Source: DAOUEG01 sp964589285 (GTDB lineage Bacteria > Chloroflexota > Dehalococcoidia > Dehalococcoidales > RBG-16-60-22). From it: a stretch of 19,648 nucleotides of DNA. The position numbers and the translations under genes were made by a program. This document shows positions 14,086 to 19,648 of the stretch, in pieces; position 1 is the stretch's first letter; every line of letters starts with the position of its first letter. The notes under the pieces are model-generated. The model was not told the origin of the DNA and did no database searches. It saw only the letters and a program-made list of their open reading frames with translations. The stretch covers positions 1-19,648 of the forward strand of contig CAZPSP010000031.1 in NCBI GenBank assembly GCA_964589285.1, read 5' to 3'.

Positions 14086-14133
14086 GAAAACCGGGAGCCT
14101 CTGTTGCTCCTCCGGTCTGCCGGAGGCTCCCGG
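14086..14133 (-). terminator. intrinsic terminator after the two-TM protein gene
   Basis: On the - strand CCGGGAGCCTC pairs perfectly with GAGGCTCCCGG (14123-14133 with 14091-14101), followed by TTTTC. A second, competing hairpin CCTCCGG-CAGA-CCGGAGG lies inside, sharing part of the first arm. It lies about 17 bp past the stop codon. Confidence 0.7.
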
Positions 14134-14150
14134 AAAGAGGGGCTACCGGA

Positions 14151-14534
14151 TCAAGCGGTTTTATGCCGGAAGGCGATGATACCGGTCAATATCAGACCCA
14201 CTCCGATGACGATATTGACGATCCCCAGGGTGCGGGTCAATTGGGACAGGCCGGCATTGGACCGAGCCAGGCCGAGAGAGGTCCTTTGCAGGGTCAGCCA
14301 GGTGTACATGTCACTCGGCGCCTGGCCGTTCTGGATGGCCTGCCCTTCCTGCGTTGCCATTGCCATCTGGCTGGACTTGACGGTTTCGTACCGTACGTCG
14401 AGCTGGTCCAGGGGAAGCGGCGCGATGGATTCTGCGACCTCATCTTCCGCCGTACCGCTGCTGATGGTAAAGACGATACCCAGCACCACGCTGGCCAGAC
14501 CGAGAATGACCACGATGACAGACAGTATCTTCAT
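14151..14534 (-). CDS. two-TM membrane protein of unknown function
   Basis: 127 aa with a hydrophobic N-terminal helix (about 3-25, ILSVIVVILGLASVVLGIV) and a C-terminal one (about 102-121, LGIVNIVIGVGLILTGIIAF). These flank an about 75-residue soluble middle with Glu/Asp-, Gln- and Met-rich helices. An extracytoplasmic middle with both ends inside is the simplest topology. No family is recognised. ATG 14534 is chosen because AAAGGGGG precedes it on the - strand; the frame is open further upstream but those codons lie over the promoter and operator. Two tandem 17-bp dyads at the predicted transcript start imply tight control by a repressor. It appears to be a single-gene unit with its own terminator. 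Confidence 0.8.
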   Translation of the reverse strand: MKILSVIVVILGLASVVLGIVFTISSGTAEDEVAESIAPLPLDQLDVRYETVKSSQMAMATQEGQAIQNGQAPSDMYTWLTLQRTSLGLARSNAGLSQLTRTLGIVNIVIGVGLILTGIIAFRHKTA

Positions 14535-14546
14535 CGTTCCCCCTTT

Positions 14547-14580
14547 ACCTAGAATGTCTAGGTACATAGAATTTCTAGGT
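14547..14580 (-). promoter_or_regulatory. tandem dyad operator at the two-TM gene start
   Basis: Two head-to-tail 17-mers on the + strand, ACCTAGAATGTCTAGGT (14547-14563) and ACATAGAATTTCTAGGT (14564-14580), differ at only two positions. The first is a perfect 7-3-7 palindrome (ACCTAGA/TCTAGGT), the second nearly so. They abut the -10 box and cover about +1 to +27 of the - strand transcript, the classical place for a dimeric repressor. No regulator gene lies next to it. Confidence 0.75.
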
Positions 14581-14609
14581 ATCATAGAAAATCGGGGTGA
14601 AAAAGTCAA
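14581..14609 (-). promoter_or_regulatory. sigma70-type promoter for the two-TM protein gene
   Basis: On the - strand TTGACT (14604-14609), a 17-bp spacer and TATGAT (14581-14586). The -10 box directly borders the tandem dyads. Confidence 0.8.
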
Positions 14610-14718
14610 GCCCGCCCGGTGGGACGAACAAGCACATCAGGGTTCGCGGCACAATCGAACCACTTCGATCCTGAGGTCCGGGGAAAGGATGTATTGCGGG
14701 GCTTTGGTGCGGCCCGGT

Positions 14719-15957
14719 CTATCTAATAACGTCGGTCCTCATGAAGTCCCGCAGCGGTTCCGGCACTACCACGGACCCGTCCGCCTGCTGATAGTTCTCG
14801 ATGATGGCTATGATGATACGGGGCAGGGCCAGCCCGGAACCGTTCAGCGTATGCACGTACTGCGGCTTGGCGTCCGCGGCGGGCCGGTAGCGGATATTGG
14901 TCCGCCGCGCCTGGAAGTCCCCGCAGTTGGAGCAGGAGCTGACTTCCAGCCATTCCTGGCAGCCGGGCGCCCAGACATCTATGTCATAAGACTTGACCGC
15001 CGTAAATCCCAGGTCCCCGGTGCAATGCTCCAGGACGCGGTACGGCAGCCCGAGCTTCCGGCAGACCTCCTCGGCGTCGGCGGTCATTTTCTCCAGTTCC
15101 TCGCGGGACGTTTCCGGTGTCACGAACTTGTACATCTCCACTTTATCGAACTGGTGGCCGCGCTTGATGCCCCGGGTGTCTTTGCCGGCGGACATCTTCT
15201 CCCGCCGGTAACACGGTGAATAGGCGCAGTAGTTAATCGGGAGGTCCTCGGCGTTGAGTATCTCGTCCCGGTGCAGGTTCGTCAGCGGGATTTCCGCGGT
15301 GCCGATGAACCACATATCGTCTTCGGAATCGAAATAAATGTTATCGATGAACTTCGGTAATTGCGCCGAACCTACCATACATTCTTTCTTCACCATGGAA
15401 GGCGGATAAATCTCCCGGTAGTTCTGGTCCCGCGTATGGATGTCCAGCATACAGGTAATGACCGCCCGCTGCAGCCTGGCGCCGAGCCCTTTGAGCACAT
15501 AAAAGCGGCTGCCGGATATCTTCACGCCGCGTTCGAAGTCGATGATGTCCAGGTTCTCGCCGATGGTCCAGTGGGGAAGCGGCTCGAAGTCGAATTGTTT
15601 TTTTTCACCCCACGTGCGTACCTGCACGTTCTGCGTATCGTTCGGGCCGATGGGCACGTCCTCTTGCGGGATATTGGGTACCTGGAGGAGCAGTTCTTCG
15701 AGGTCAGCATCGATTCGCCGCACTTCCTCTTCCATGGCCTGTATTTCAGTGCGCAGCTCGCGGCCGCGTTCCTGGGCGGCTTCTCGTTGTTTGGACAGTG
15801 ATTTACGTTCCTGGCGCAGCGCGTCCAGTTCGCCGACCTTCTTGCGTCTGAGGGCATCCAGTTCCAGGATGTCATCGACCGGCGCGGTGTCGTTACGGTT
15901 AGAGACAGCCTGCCGTACCAGGTCCGGATTTTCCCGTATGAGTCTGATATCAAGCAT
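14719..15957 (-). CDS. serS: serine--tRNA ligase
   Basis: A 412-aa class II synthetase that charges tRNA-Ser (and tRNA-Sec where present). The N-terminal tRNA-binding arm is a long antiparallel coiled coil (about 28-92, charged heptads ending LLLQVPNIP). The catalytic core has motif 1 around SGSRFYVLKG (148-157), GTAEIPL (219-225), motif 2 CYRREKMSAGKDTRG (249-263) with HQFDKVEMY (268-276), the serine-site region LEVSSCSNCGDFQ and motif 3 LNGSGLALPR (371-380). Length and order are normal, so it should be active. The start ATG 15957 has a GAGGTG SD. It has its own promoter (15996-16025). No T-box leader sequence was seen. Confidence 0.97.
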   Translation of the reverse strand: MLDIRLIRENPDLVRQAVSNRNDTAPVDDILELDALRRKKVGELDALRQERKSLSKQREAAQERGRELRTEIQAMEEEVRRIDADLEELLLQVPNIPQEDVPIGPNDTQNVQVRTWGEKKQFDFEPLPHWTIGENLDIIDFERGVKISGSRFYVLKGLGARLQRAVITCMLDIHTRDQNYREIYPPSMVKKECMVGSAQLPKFIDNIYFDSEDDMWFIGTAEIPLTNLHRDEILNAEDLPINYCAYSPCYRREKMSAGKDTRGIKRGHQFDKVEMYKFVTPETSREELEKMTADAEEVCRKLGLPYRVLEHCTGDLGFTAVKSYDIDVWAPGCQEWLEVSSCSNCGDFQARRTNIRYRPAADAKPQYVHTLNGSGLALPRIIIAIIENYQQADGSVVVPEPLRDFMRTDVIR

Positions 15958-15995
15958 GACGCACCTCGAACTGAATAATGGAGTGATACGTTACC

Positions 15996-16025
15996 AGTAT
16001 CGCTTGCCGGACATAAAGCTGTCAA
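15996..16025 (-). promoter_or_regulatory. promoter for serS
   Basis: On the - strand consensus TTGACA (16020-16025), an 18-bp spacer and GATACT (15996-16001), 38 bp before the start codon. It shows that serS need not depend on read-through from lysS. Confidence 0.7.
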
Positions 16026-16250
16026 TACCTTCTCTCAGTACACGGATATGGTTAATATTACCTGATGGCCGGGTGTATCGAGGCGCACAGTCCTCCTCGG
16101 AAGGCGATCATTCCAAGACCCCGGTCTTTGACGTTATTGCGTCACCAAGGAGATGGAAACAGCGACCGGTCAAACAGACAGGACAGCAGGTACAACTTTA
16201 ACCTTTGAGATGTGGTTTTAACATCTGACTCTGAGTCTTATGATAAAAAA

Positions 16251-17750
16251 CTATCCCTTTTCCTTCAACTGCGGGAAAAGGATGACTTCGCGGATGGACG
16301 TCTGGTTGGTCAGGAGCATGACCACACGGTCTATGCCGATGCCCAGACCGCCCGTGGGCGGCATGCCGTACTCCAGCGCTGTCAGGTAGTCCTCATCGAT
16401 GGTCCACTGCTCGGTATCGTTGCCGTGGCGGTCCCGCATTTGCTCCTCGAACCGCTGCCGCTGCTGGATGGGGTCGTTGAGTTCGCTGTAGGCGTTGGCT
16501 ATCTCCAGGCTGCCCCCGACAACGGCCTGGAACCGCTCCACGATCCGTTCCTCGCCGGGCTTGGTCTTGGCGAGGGGTGACATGGAAACCGGGTAATCGT
16601 ACACGAACGTTGGCTGGATAAGCTTGGGCCTGACGTGGGTCTTGAGCAGTTCGTCCACCAGCTTGGCCCAGTTCAAATTGGGATCCGCTTCATAGCCGCG
16701 CGAACGCATCTGTTCCCTAAGTTCATCGGCTTTGCGGAAAACGGCAAAATCGATGCCCGTATGCTCTTTGACGGCGTCCCGGAGTGTGATCCGTTTCCAG
16801 GGCGGCCTCAGGTCGATGGTATGCTCGCCGTAGGTTATCTGCATGGTGCCGAGGACCTCGCGGGCTACGGTCGAGATCATTTCCTCGACCATCGCCATCA
16901 CGTCCCGGTAATCGGCATAGGCCTCATAGCTTTCCAGCATGGTGAATTCCGGCGAGTGGGTGGTGTCGATGCCCTCGTTGCGGAAGATACGTCCGATCTC
17001 ATAGACCTTGTCGAACCCACCGACGATGAGTCTTTTCAGGTGCAGTTCCAGGGCGATCCGCAGGAAGAAGTCCCGGTCCAGCGCATTGTGATGGGTGGTG
17101 AACGGCGTGGCCAGCGCCCCGCCGGCGGCCGGATTGAGGACCGGCGTCTCTACCTCCAGAAAACCGCGTTTGTTGAGGAAGTCCCGGATGGCGGCCACGG
17201 TCCGGCTGCGCACGGTGAACAGTTCCTTGACCTCGGTGTTGGCAATAAGGTCGACATAACGCTGGCGGTAACGTGTCTCGGTATCGGTGAGGCCGTGCCA
17301 TTTTTCCGGGAGAGGCCGGAGAGATTTTGACAGCAACGTGAAGTCCGCTACTCCGATGGTCGGTTCGCCGGTGCGGGTGCGGAACACGGTGCCTTCCACG
17401 CCTATCGTGTCGCCGATATCCAGGTCTTTGAAGAGTTCTGTCTGGGCCCCGGTGAATTGAGAGTTCCGCAGGAGGAGCTGGATGCGGCCGGAACCGTCCC
17501 GCATGTCCAGGAAGGAGGACTTGCCCATCTTGCGCATGGCCGTTATCCTGCCGGCCGCGCGGATGGTCTCTCCTGCTTGGTCATGAGATGCTTCGGCCAC
17601 GGAGGCTTCACGGGCTGTCAGCAGGGCAATGGCCTCCGCGGCGGTATGAGTGCGCTTAAAAGTGTTGGGATATGGATTTATATTTCGTTCGCGGAGACTA
17701 TCCAGTATCTGCCGCCGCTGCTCGTTGATGTCATCCAATCGTGAAGGCAT
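16251..17750 (-). CDS. lysS: lysine--tRNA ligase, class II
   Basis: A 499-aa cytoplasmic synthetase charging tRNA-Lys. An N-terminal OB-fold anticodon-binding domain (about 60-145, with GKSSFLDMRDGSGRIQ at 76-91) precedes the class II core. Signature blocks are RYRQRYVDLI (160-169), FLEVETPVLNP (197-207), THHNALDRDFFLRIA (219-233), motif 2 FRNEGIDTTHSPEFTMLE (256-273) and motif 3 GLGIGIDRVVML (468-479). Full length, no missing residue. The start ATG 17750 has only a weak purine-rich SD (AGGGATGGG). A hairpin with a T run lies in its leader, downstream of a TATAAT box, so read-through or attenuation may set its expression. No clear terminator follows; a 6-bp hairpin at 16206-16225 lacks a T run. 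Confidence 0.98.
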   Translation of the reverse strand: MPSRLDDINEQRRQILDSLRERNINPYPNTFKRTHTAAEAIALLTAREASVAEASHDQAGETIRAAGRITAMRKMGKSSFLDMRDGSGRIQLLLRNSQFTGAQTELFKDLDIGDTIGVEGTVFRTRTGEPTIGVADFTLLSKSLRPLPEKWHGLTDTETRYRQRYVDLIANTEVKELFTVRSRTVAAIRDFLNKRGFLEVETPVLNPAAGGALATPFTTHHNALDRDFFLRIALELHLKRLIVGGFDKVYEIGRIFRNEGIDTTHSPEFTMLESYEAYADYRDVMAMVEEMISTVAREVLGTMQITYGEHTIDLRPPWKRITLRDAVKEHTGIDFAVFRKADELREQMRSRGYEADPNLNWAKLVDELLKTHVRPKLIQPTFVYDYPVSMSPLAKTKPGEERIVERFQAVVGGSLEIANAYSELNDPIQQRQRFEEQMRDRHGNDTEQWTIDEDYLTALEYGMPPTGGLGIGIDRVVMLLTNQTSIREVILFPQLKEKG

Positions 17751-17764
17751 TGTCGCCCATCCCT

Positions 17765-17801
17765 AAAAACAAAGTAGCCGGGACCGAATCCCGGCCTACT
17801 T
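17765..17801 (-). terminator. intrinsic terminator of the recO operon, or attenuator of lysS
   Basis: On the - strand AAGTAG, a bulged G, CCGGGA, loop TTCGG, then TCCCGGCTACTT (17801 down to 17772), a 12-bp stem with one bulge. It is followed by TGTTTTT (17771-17765), a typical intrinsic terminator. It lies 71 bp after recO and 14 bp before lysS ATG, and downstream of a candidate lysS promoter. Confidence 0.85.
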
Positions 17802-17802
17802 C

Positions 17803-17831
17803 ATTATATAGGCATCGGCTTATTATGGTAA
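17803..17831 (-). promoter_or_regulatory. candidate promoter for lysS
   Basis: On the - strand TTACCA (17826-17831), a 17-bp spacer and perfect TATAAT (17803-17808). Transcription would begin at the foot of the terminator hairpin. The -10 may instead be chance AT-richness next to the hairpin. Confidence 0.45.
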
Positions 17832-17871
17832 AGAGAGAATGCTATTAACTAATACGTGATTACCACCGGTC

Positions 17872-18648
17872 CTATGTTTGCAGGCGTGCTATCTGCTCCC
17901 GCAGGTTGTCCAGCCAGGCGGCGGCCTTAATGTCCCGTTCCAGCAGGTACCGAAAATAGCTGCTGATGGTGCTCTCCAATTCCCGGGCCAGCGTACCTTC
18001 CAGTCTGACCCTCGTAGCCTGTTCGTAGCTGTTGGCCTGGAGGAACCGCAACACTTTCTGGGCGTTGAGGGAGAGCGGCTGGCTGTAGGGTTGGGAAGCC
18101 TGGCAGGCGCAGCAGAGAAGGCCCCCGGCAGAGGCGTTGAAGTAGTTGGTCTCCGGTTCTAGTTGCCGGCGACAGATGACGCATTCCCTTAACTGGGGAC
18201 GGTAGCCGGTCTCTTCCAGCAGTTGGACTTCGAAATAGCGCAGCACCAGGGCAGGATCTGCGCCCTCGCTGAGACGCAGCAGGGTGGCTACCAACAGATT
18301 AAACAGCGGCCCGTTATCCAGGTGCTCCACCGTGAACTGGTTGATCAGTTCGGCAACGTACAGGCCGCAGGAGGTCAGCCAGAGATCGTCCTTGATGGGC
18401 AGGAATGAATGAACGGTCTGCGCGCCGATGATGGTATCGATGCTCCGGCCCCTGGCGAAGGACACGGTACTGTGGGTCAGCAGCTCCAGGTGGCCGGCCA
18501 TCTTGCTCTTCGTTTTACGCAGGCTCTTGCCAAACCCCTGTATTTTGCCCATGCCGGGGGTGAAAAAGGTGAGGATGCTGTCTGCCTCGCCCAGTTTGGT
18601 CTTCTTGATGACGACAGCTTCGGTCTGATATTCACGCGGTTCCGCCAT
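17872..18648 (-). CDS. recO: DNA repair protein RecO
   Basis: A 258-aa recombination mediator that helps load RecA onto SSB-coated single-strand DNA in the RecFOR pathway. The N-terminal OB fold starts EYQTEAVVIKKTKLGEADSI and continues FFTPGMGKIQGFGKSLRK (28-45). The helical part carries a zinc site made of C156 and C159 (CVIC) and a second pair from C179/C180 and C182 (CCAC). Length fits the family. No strong SD precedes ATG 18648, but it starts 20 bp after the HAD gene, so translation may be coupled. It is the last gene of the methyltransferase-HAD-recO operon, closed by the terminator at 17765-17801. Confidence 0.94.
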   Translation of the reverse strand: MAEPREYQTEAVVIKKTKLGEADSILTFFTPGMGKIQGFGKSLRKTKSKMAGHLELLTHSTVSFARGRSIDTIIGAQTVHSFLPIKDDLWLTSCGLYVAELINQFTVEHLDNGPLFNLLVATLLRLSEGADPALVLRYFEVQLLEETGYRPQLRECVICRRQLEPETNYFNASAGGLLCCACQASQPYSQPLSLNAQKVLRFLQANSYEQATRVRLEGTLARELESTISSYFRYLLERDIKAAAWLDNLREQIARLQT

Positions 18649-18668
18649 ACTTCATTATCGGCAGATTT

Positions 18669-19361
18669 TCAGACCATTTGCAATAATTCTGAGAGAGATT
18701 TTATCACCGGTATGCCGGACGGCAACCCTTCACCGGACGAACCGTCCCGGTTGAGCCAGACGGAAGCGATGCCGCAGTCCAGGGCGCCGATGACATCATT
18801 CTCGATGGAGTCCCCGACATGCAGCAACCAGCCGGCTGGACACCCGGCGACTTCCAGGGAAAAGCGGTAGAACTCAGGGTCCGGTTTCTCAAAGCCGCAG
18901 TCCTGGGAAAATATCACGAAGTCGAACAGGCCCTCAAGACCGCACCGTTCCGGGTAGCTGTTGCCGTTGGAAAGGAGCCCGAGCCGGAAACGCTGTTTAA
19001 GCGCCCGTAATGCGGGAACAACGTCATCATACGGACGTATGTCCTCGAACCGGTGATTCAGGTAGACCGTATTGAGATGTGATGCCAGGTCGTCATCCGG
19101 GCAATCGACCGCTCTCAGGGTCTGCTTGAACGCTTCCAGTCTGATTTCTTCCAGGTTCGTTACCTTGCCTTTGAGTTTCTCGGTCATCCGGTTACGGATG
19201 GCGATCATCATCGGGATGTCCAGCCGGGATGCCGCTGCGGGATTCAGCGTTGCCAGTTCCTTCAGAACATATTCGAGAGAATGGTACATGACAGCCTGGA
19301 AGTCCCACAGCGTCTGGTCGCCGTCAAAGGAAATGGCTTTTATGCCGGTGAACCTCGTCAT
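18669..19361 (-). CDS. HAD-superfamily hydrolase
   Basis: A 230-aa phosphatase-type protein. Motif I is SFDGDQTLWD (11-20), with nucleophile D13 and general acid D15. Motif II is LLSNGN (129-134), the motif III Lys is K159 in FEKPDPEFY, and motif IV is HVGDSIENDV (181-190) with D184 and D189. The helical cap sits between motifs I and II (about 25-105), giving a subclass I layout as in YjjG/Gph-like enzymes. All catalytic residues are present. The substrate is unknown, probably a small phosphorylated metabolite such as a nucleotide or sugar phosphate. Its start codon overlaps the stop of the upstream methyltransferase gene (ATGA, 19358-19361). Confidence 0.92.
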   Translation of the reverse strand: MTRFTGIKAISFDGDQTLWDFQAVMYHSLEYVLKELATLNPAAASRLDIPMMIAIRNRMTEKLKGKVTNLEEIRLEAFKQTLRAVDCPDDDLASHLNTVYLNHRFEDIRPYDDVVPALRALKQRFRLGLLSNGNSYPERCGLEGLFDFVIFSQDCGFEKPDPEFYRFSLEVAGCPAGWLLHVGDSIENDVIGALDCGIASVWLNRDGSSGEGLPSGIPVIKSLSELLQMV

Positions 19362-19648
19362 GCTTCGCGGCGTGCCGGCAGCCCGAACCAGCGTGACGTG
19401 GCGGCCATATACTCCCTGTATACCTGCCCGAGTTCCCGGCAGCAGTAGTCCTCCTCTTTCATGGCCTGGTAGCGCTGGAGGAAGAACGTGGCGATGGTAA
19501 TGAGGAAGAACAGCCAGGAAGCGGCGGCGATGCTCACCGCCATGTAAACGAGCAGCATGGAAAGGTACATGGGGTGACGCGAATAGCGGTAGATGCCGCC
19601 GGAGAACGGTTCACCGGGCGGTGTCCGGCCCACCTGCAGCGTCGCCGC
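19358..19648 (-). CDS. PEMT/ICMT-family membrane methyltransferase, N-terminus outside window
   Basis: The C-terminal 96 residues of an integral-membrane methyltransferase of the phospholipid/isoprenylcysteine methyltransferase type. The SAM-site signature IYRYSRHPMYLSMLL is followed by two close hydrophobic segments (LLVYMAVSIAAASWLFFLITIA, with the turn inside) and the C-terminal consensus KEEDYCCRELGQVYREYM...RWFG. The frame stays open to the window edge, and a GTG at 19633 falls inside the expected domain, so I treat the gene as truncated by the window rather than short. In this broad family the substrate cannot be predicted from sequence. It is the most upstream visible gene of the operon with the HAD protein and recO. 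Confidence 0.85.
   Translation of the reverse strand, partial: AATLQVGRTPPGEPFSGGIYRYSRHPMYLSMLLVYMAVSIAAASWLFFLITIATFFLQRYQAMKEEDYCCRELGQVYREYMAATSRWFGLPARREA

Noticed and set aside
14610..14718. tRNA gene suggested by GGTTCG/TCGAA fragments after serS
   Set aside because: No acceptor stem or anticodon arm can be folded; only a short TCGAA-GTGG-TTCGA dyad is present.
13704..15219. Long + strand ORFs (282 and 371 codons)
   Set aside because: Antisense to the TIGR04076, DUF2807, two-TM and serS genes; Pro/Arg/Gly/His-rich shadow content typical of GC-rich genes.
15542..16201. 219-codon + strand ORF over the serS start
   Set aside because: Mostly Ser/Arg-rich antisense of serS. The last 40 codons in the spacer look slightly protein-like but have no start or SD.
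15958..16250. T-box leader of serS
   Set aside because: No T-box sequence (AGGGTGGNACCGCG type) on the - strand; an ordinary promoter lies 38 bp from the start codon.

Overview
The window is bacterial chromosomal DNA with dense genes, short spacers, Shine-Dalgarno sites and sigma70-type promoters. Two lipobox-bearing lipoproteins, a RecO with a CxxC zinc site, a TIGR04076-type protein and a DUF6941-like protein fit a Chloroflexota/Dehalococcoidia-like organism. That assignment is an impression from protein style, not a measured placement. No tRNA, rRNA, CRISPR array, transposase or phage gene was seen. By eye the left 2.7 kb is more AT-rich than the right-hand half.

Left, + strand (1-4907): the tail of an unidentified gene, a DUF169 protein, a 400-bp spacer with one doubtful small ORF, and a membrane-anchored, probably beta-rich exported protein. 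Then come a NarX/DegS-type histidine kinase and a NarL-type response regulator that overlap by 32 bp and end at a strong intrinsic terminator.

Centre, + strand (5007-10567): a probable five-gene operon. It holds a 70-aa unknown protein, GlmS (glucosamine-6-phosphate synthesis), a nucleotide-sugar (UDP-HexNAc type) dehydrogenase, a membrane-anchored NodB-like deacetylase fold, and a membrane GT2 synthase of the hyaluronan synthase/NodC/PgaC type. Together these look like a system for making and secreting an amino-sugar/uronic-acid polymer. Two members lack expected catalytic residues. The dehydrogenase has Val where the Cys+4 Asp is expected. The deacetylase-like protein has lost the Asp pair and both metal-binding His. 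The synthase carries a second (D/E)DRxLT motif. This cassette is the best candidate here for an undescribed system.

A 709-bp stretch without a supported gene follows. It contains a long inverted repeat with an alternative downstream partner, possibly a structured leader of the next gene, a Thr/Glu-rich lipoprotein.

Right (12036-19648): mostly - strand. A DUF6941-like gene and a small + strand gene diverge from facing promoters. Next is a coupled pair (TIGR04076 protein, then a DUF2807 lipoprotein), then a two-TM protein whose start region carries a clear promoter followed by two tandem 17-bp dyads (a probable repressor operator). After these lie serS, lysS, and an operon of a methyltransferase (cut by the window edge), a HAD hydrolase and recO. 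An intrinsic-terminator hairpin lies between a candidate lysS promoter and the lysS start, so it may end the recO operon or attenuate lysS.
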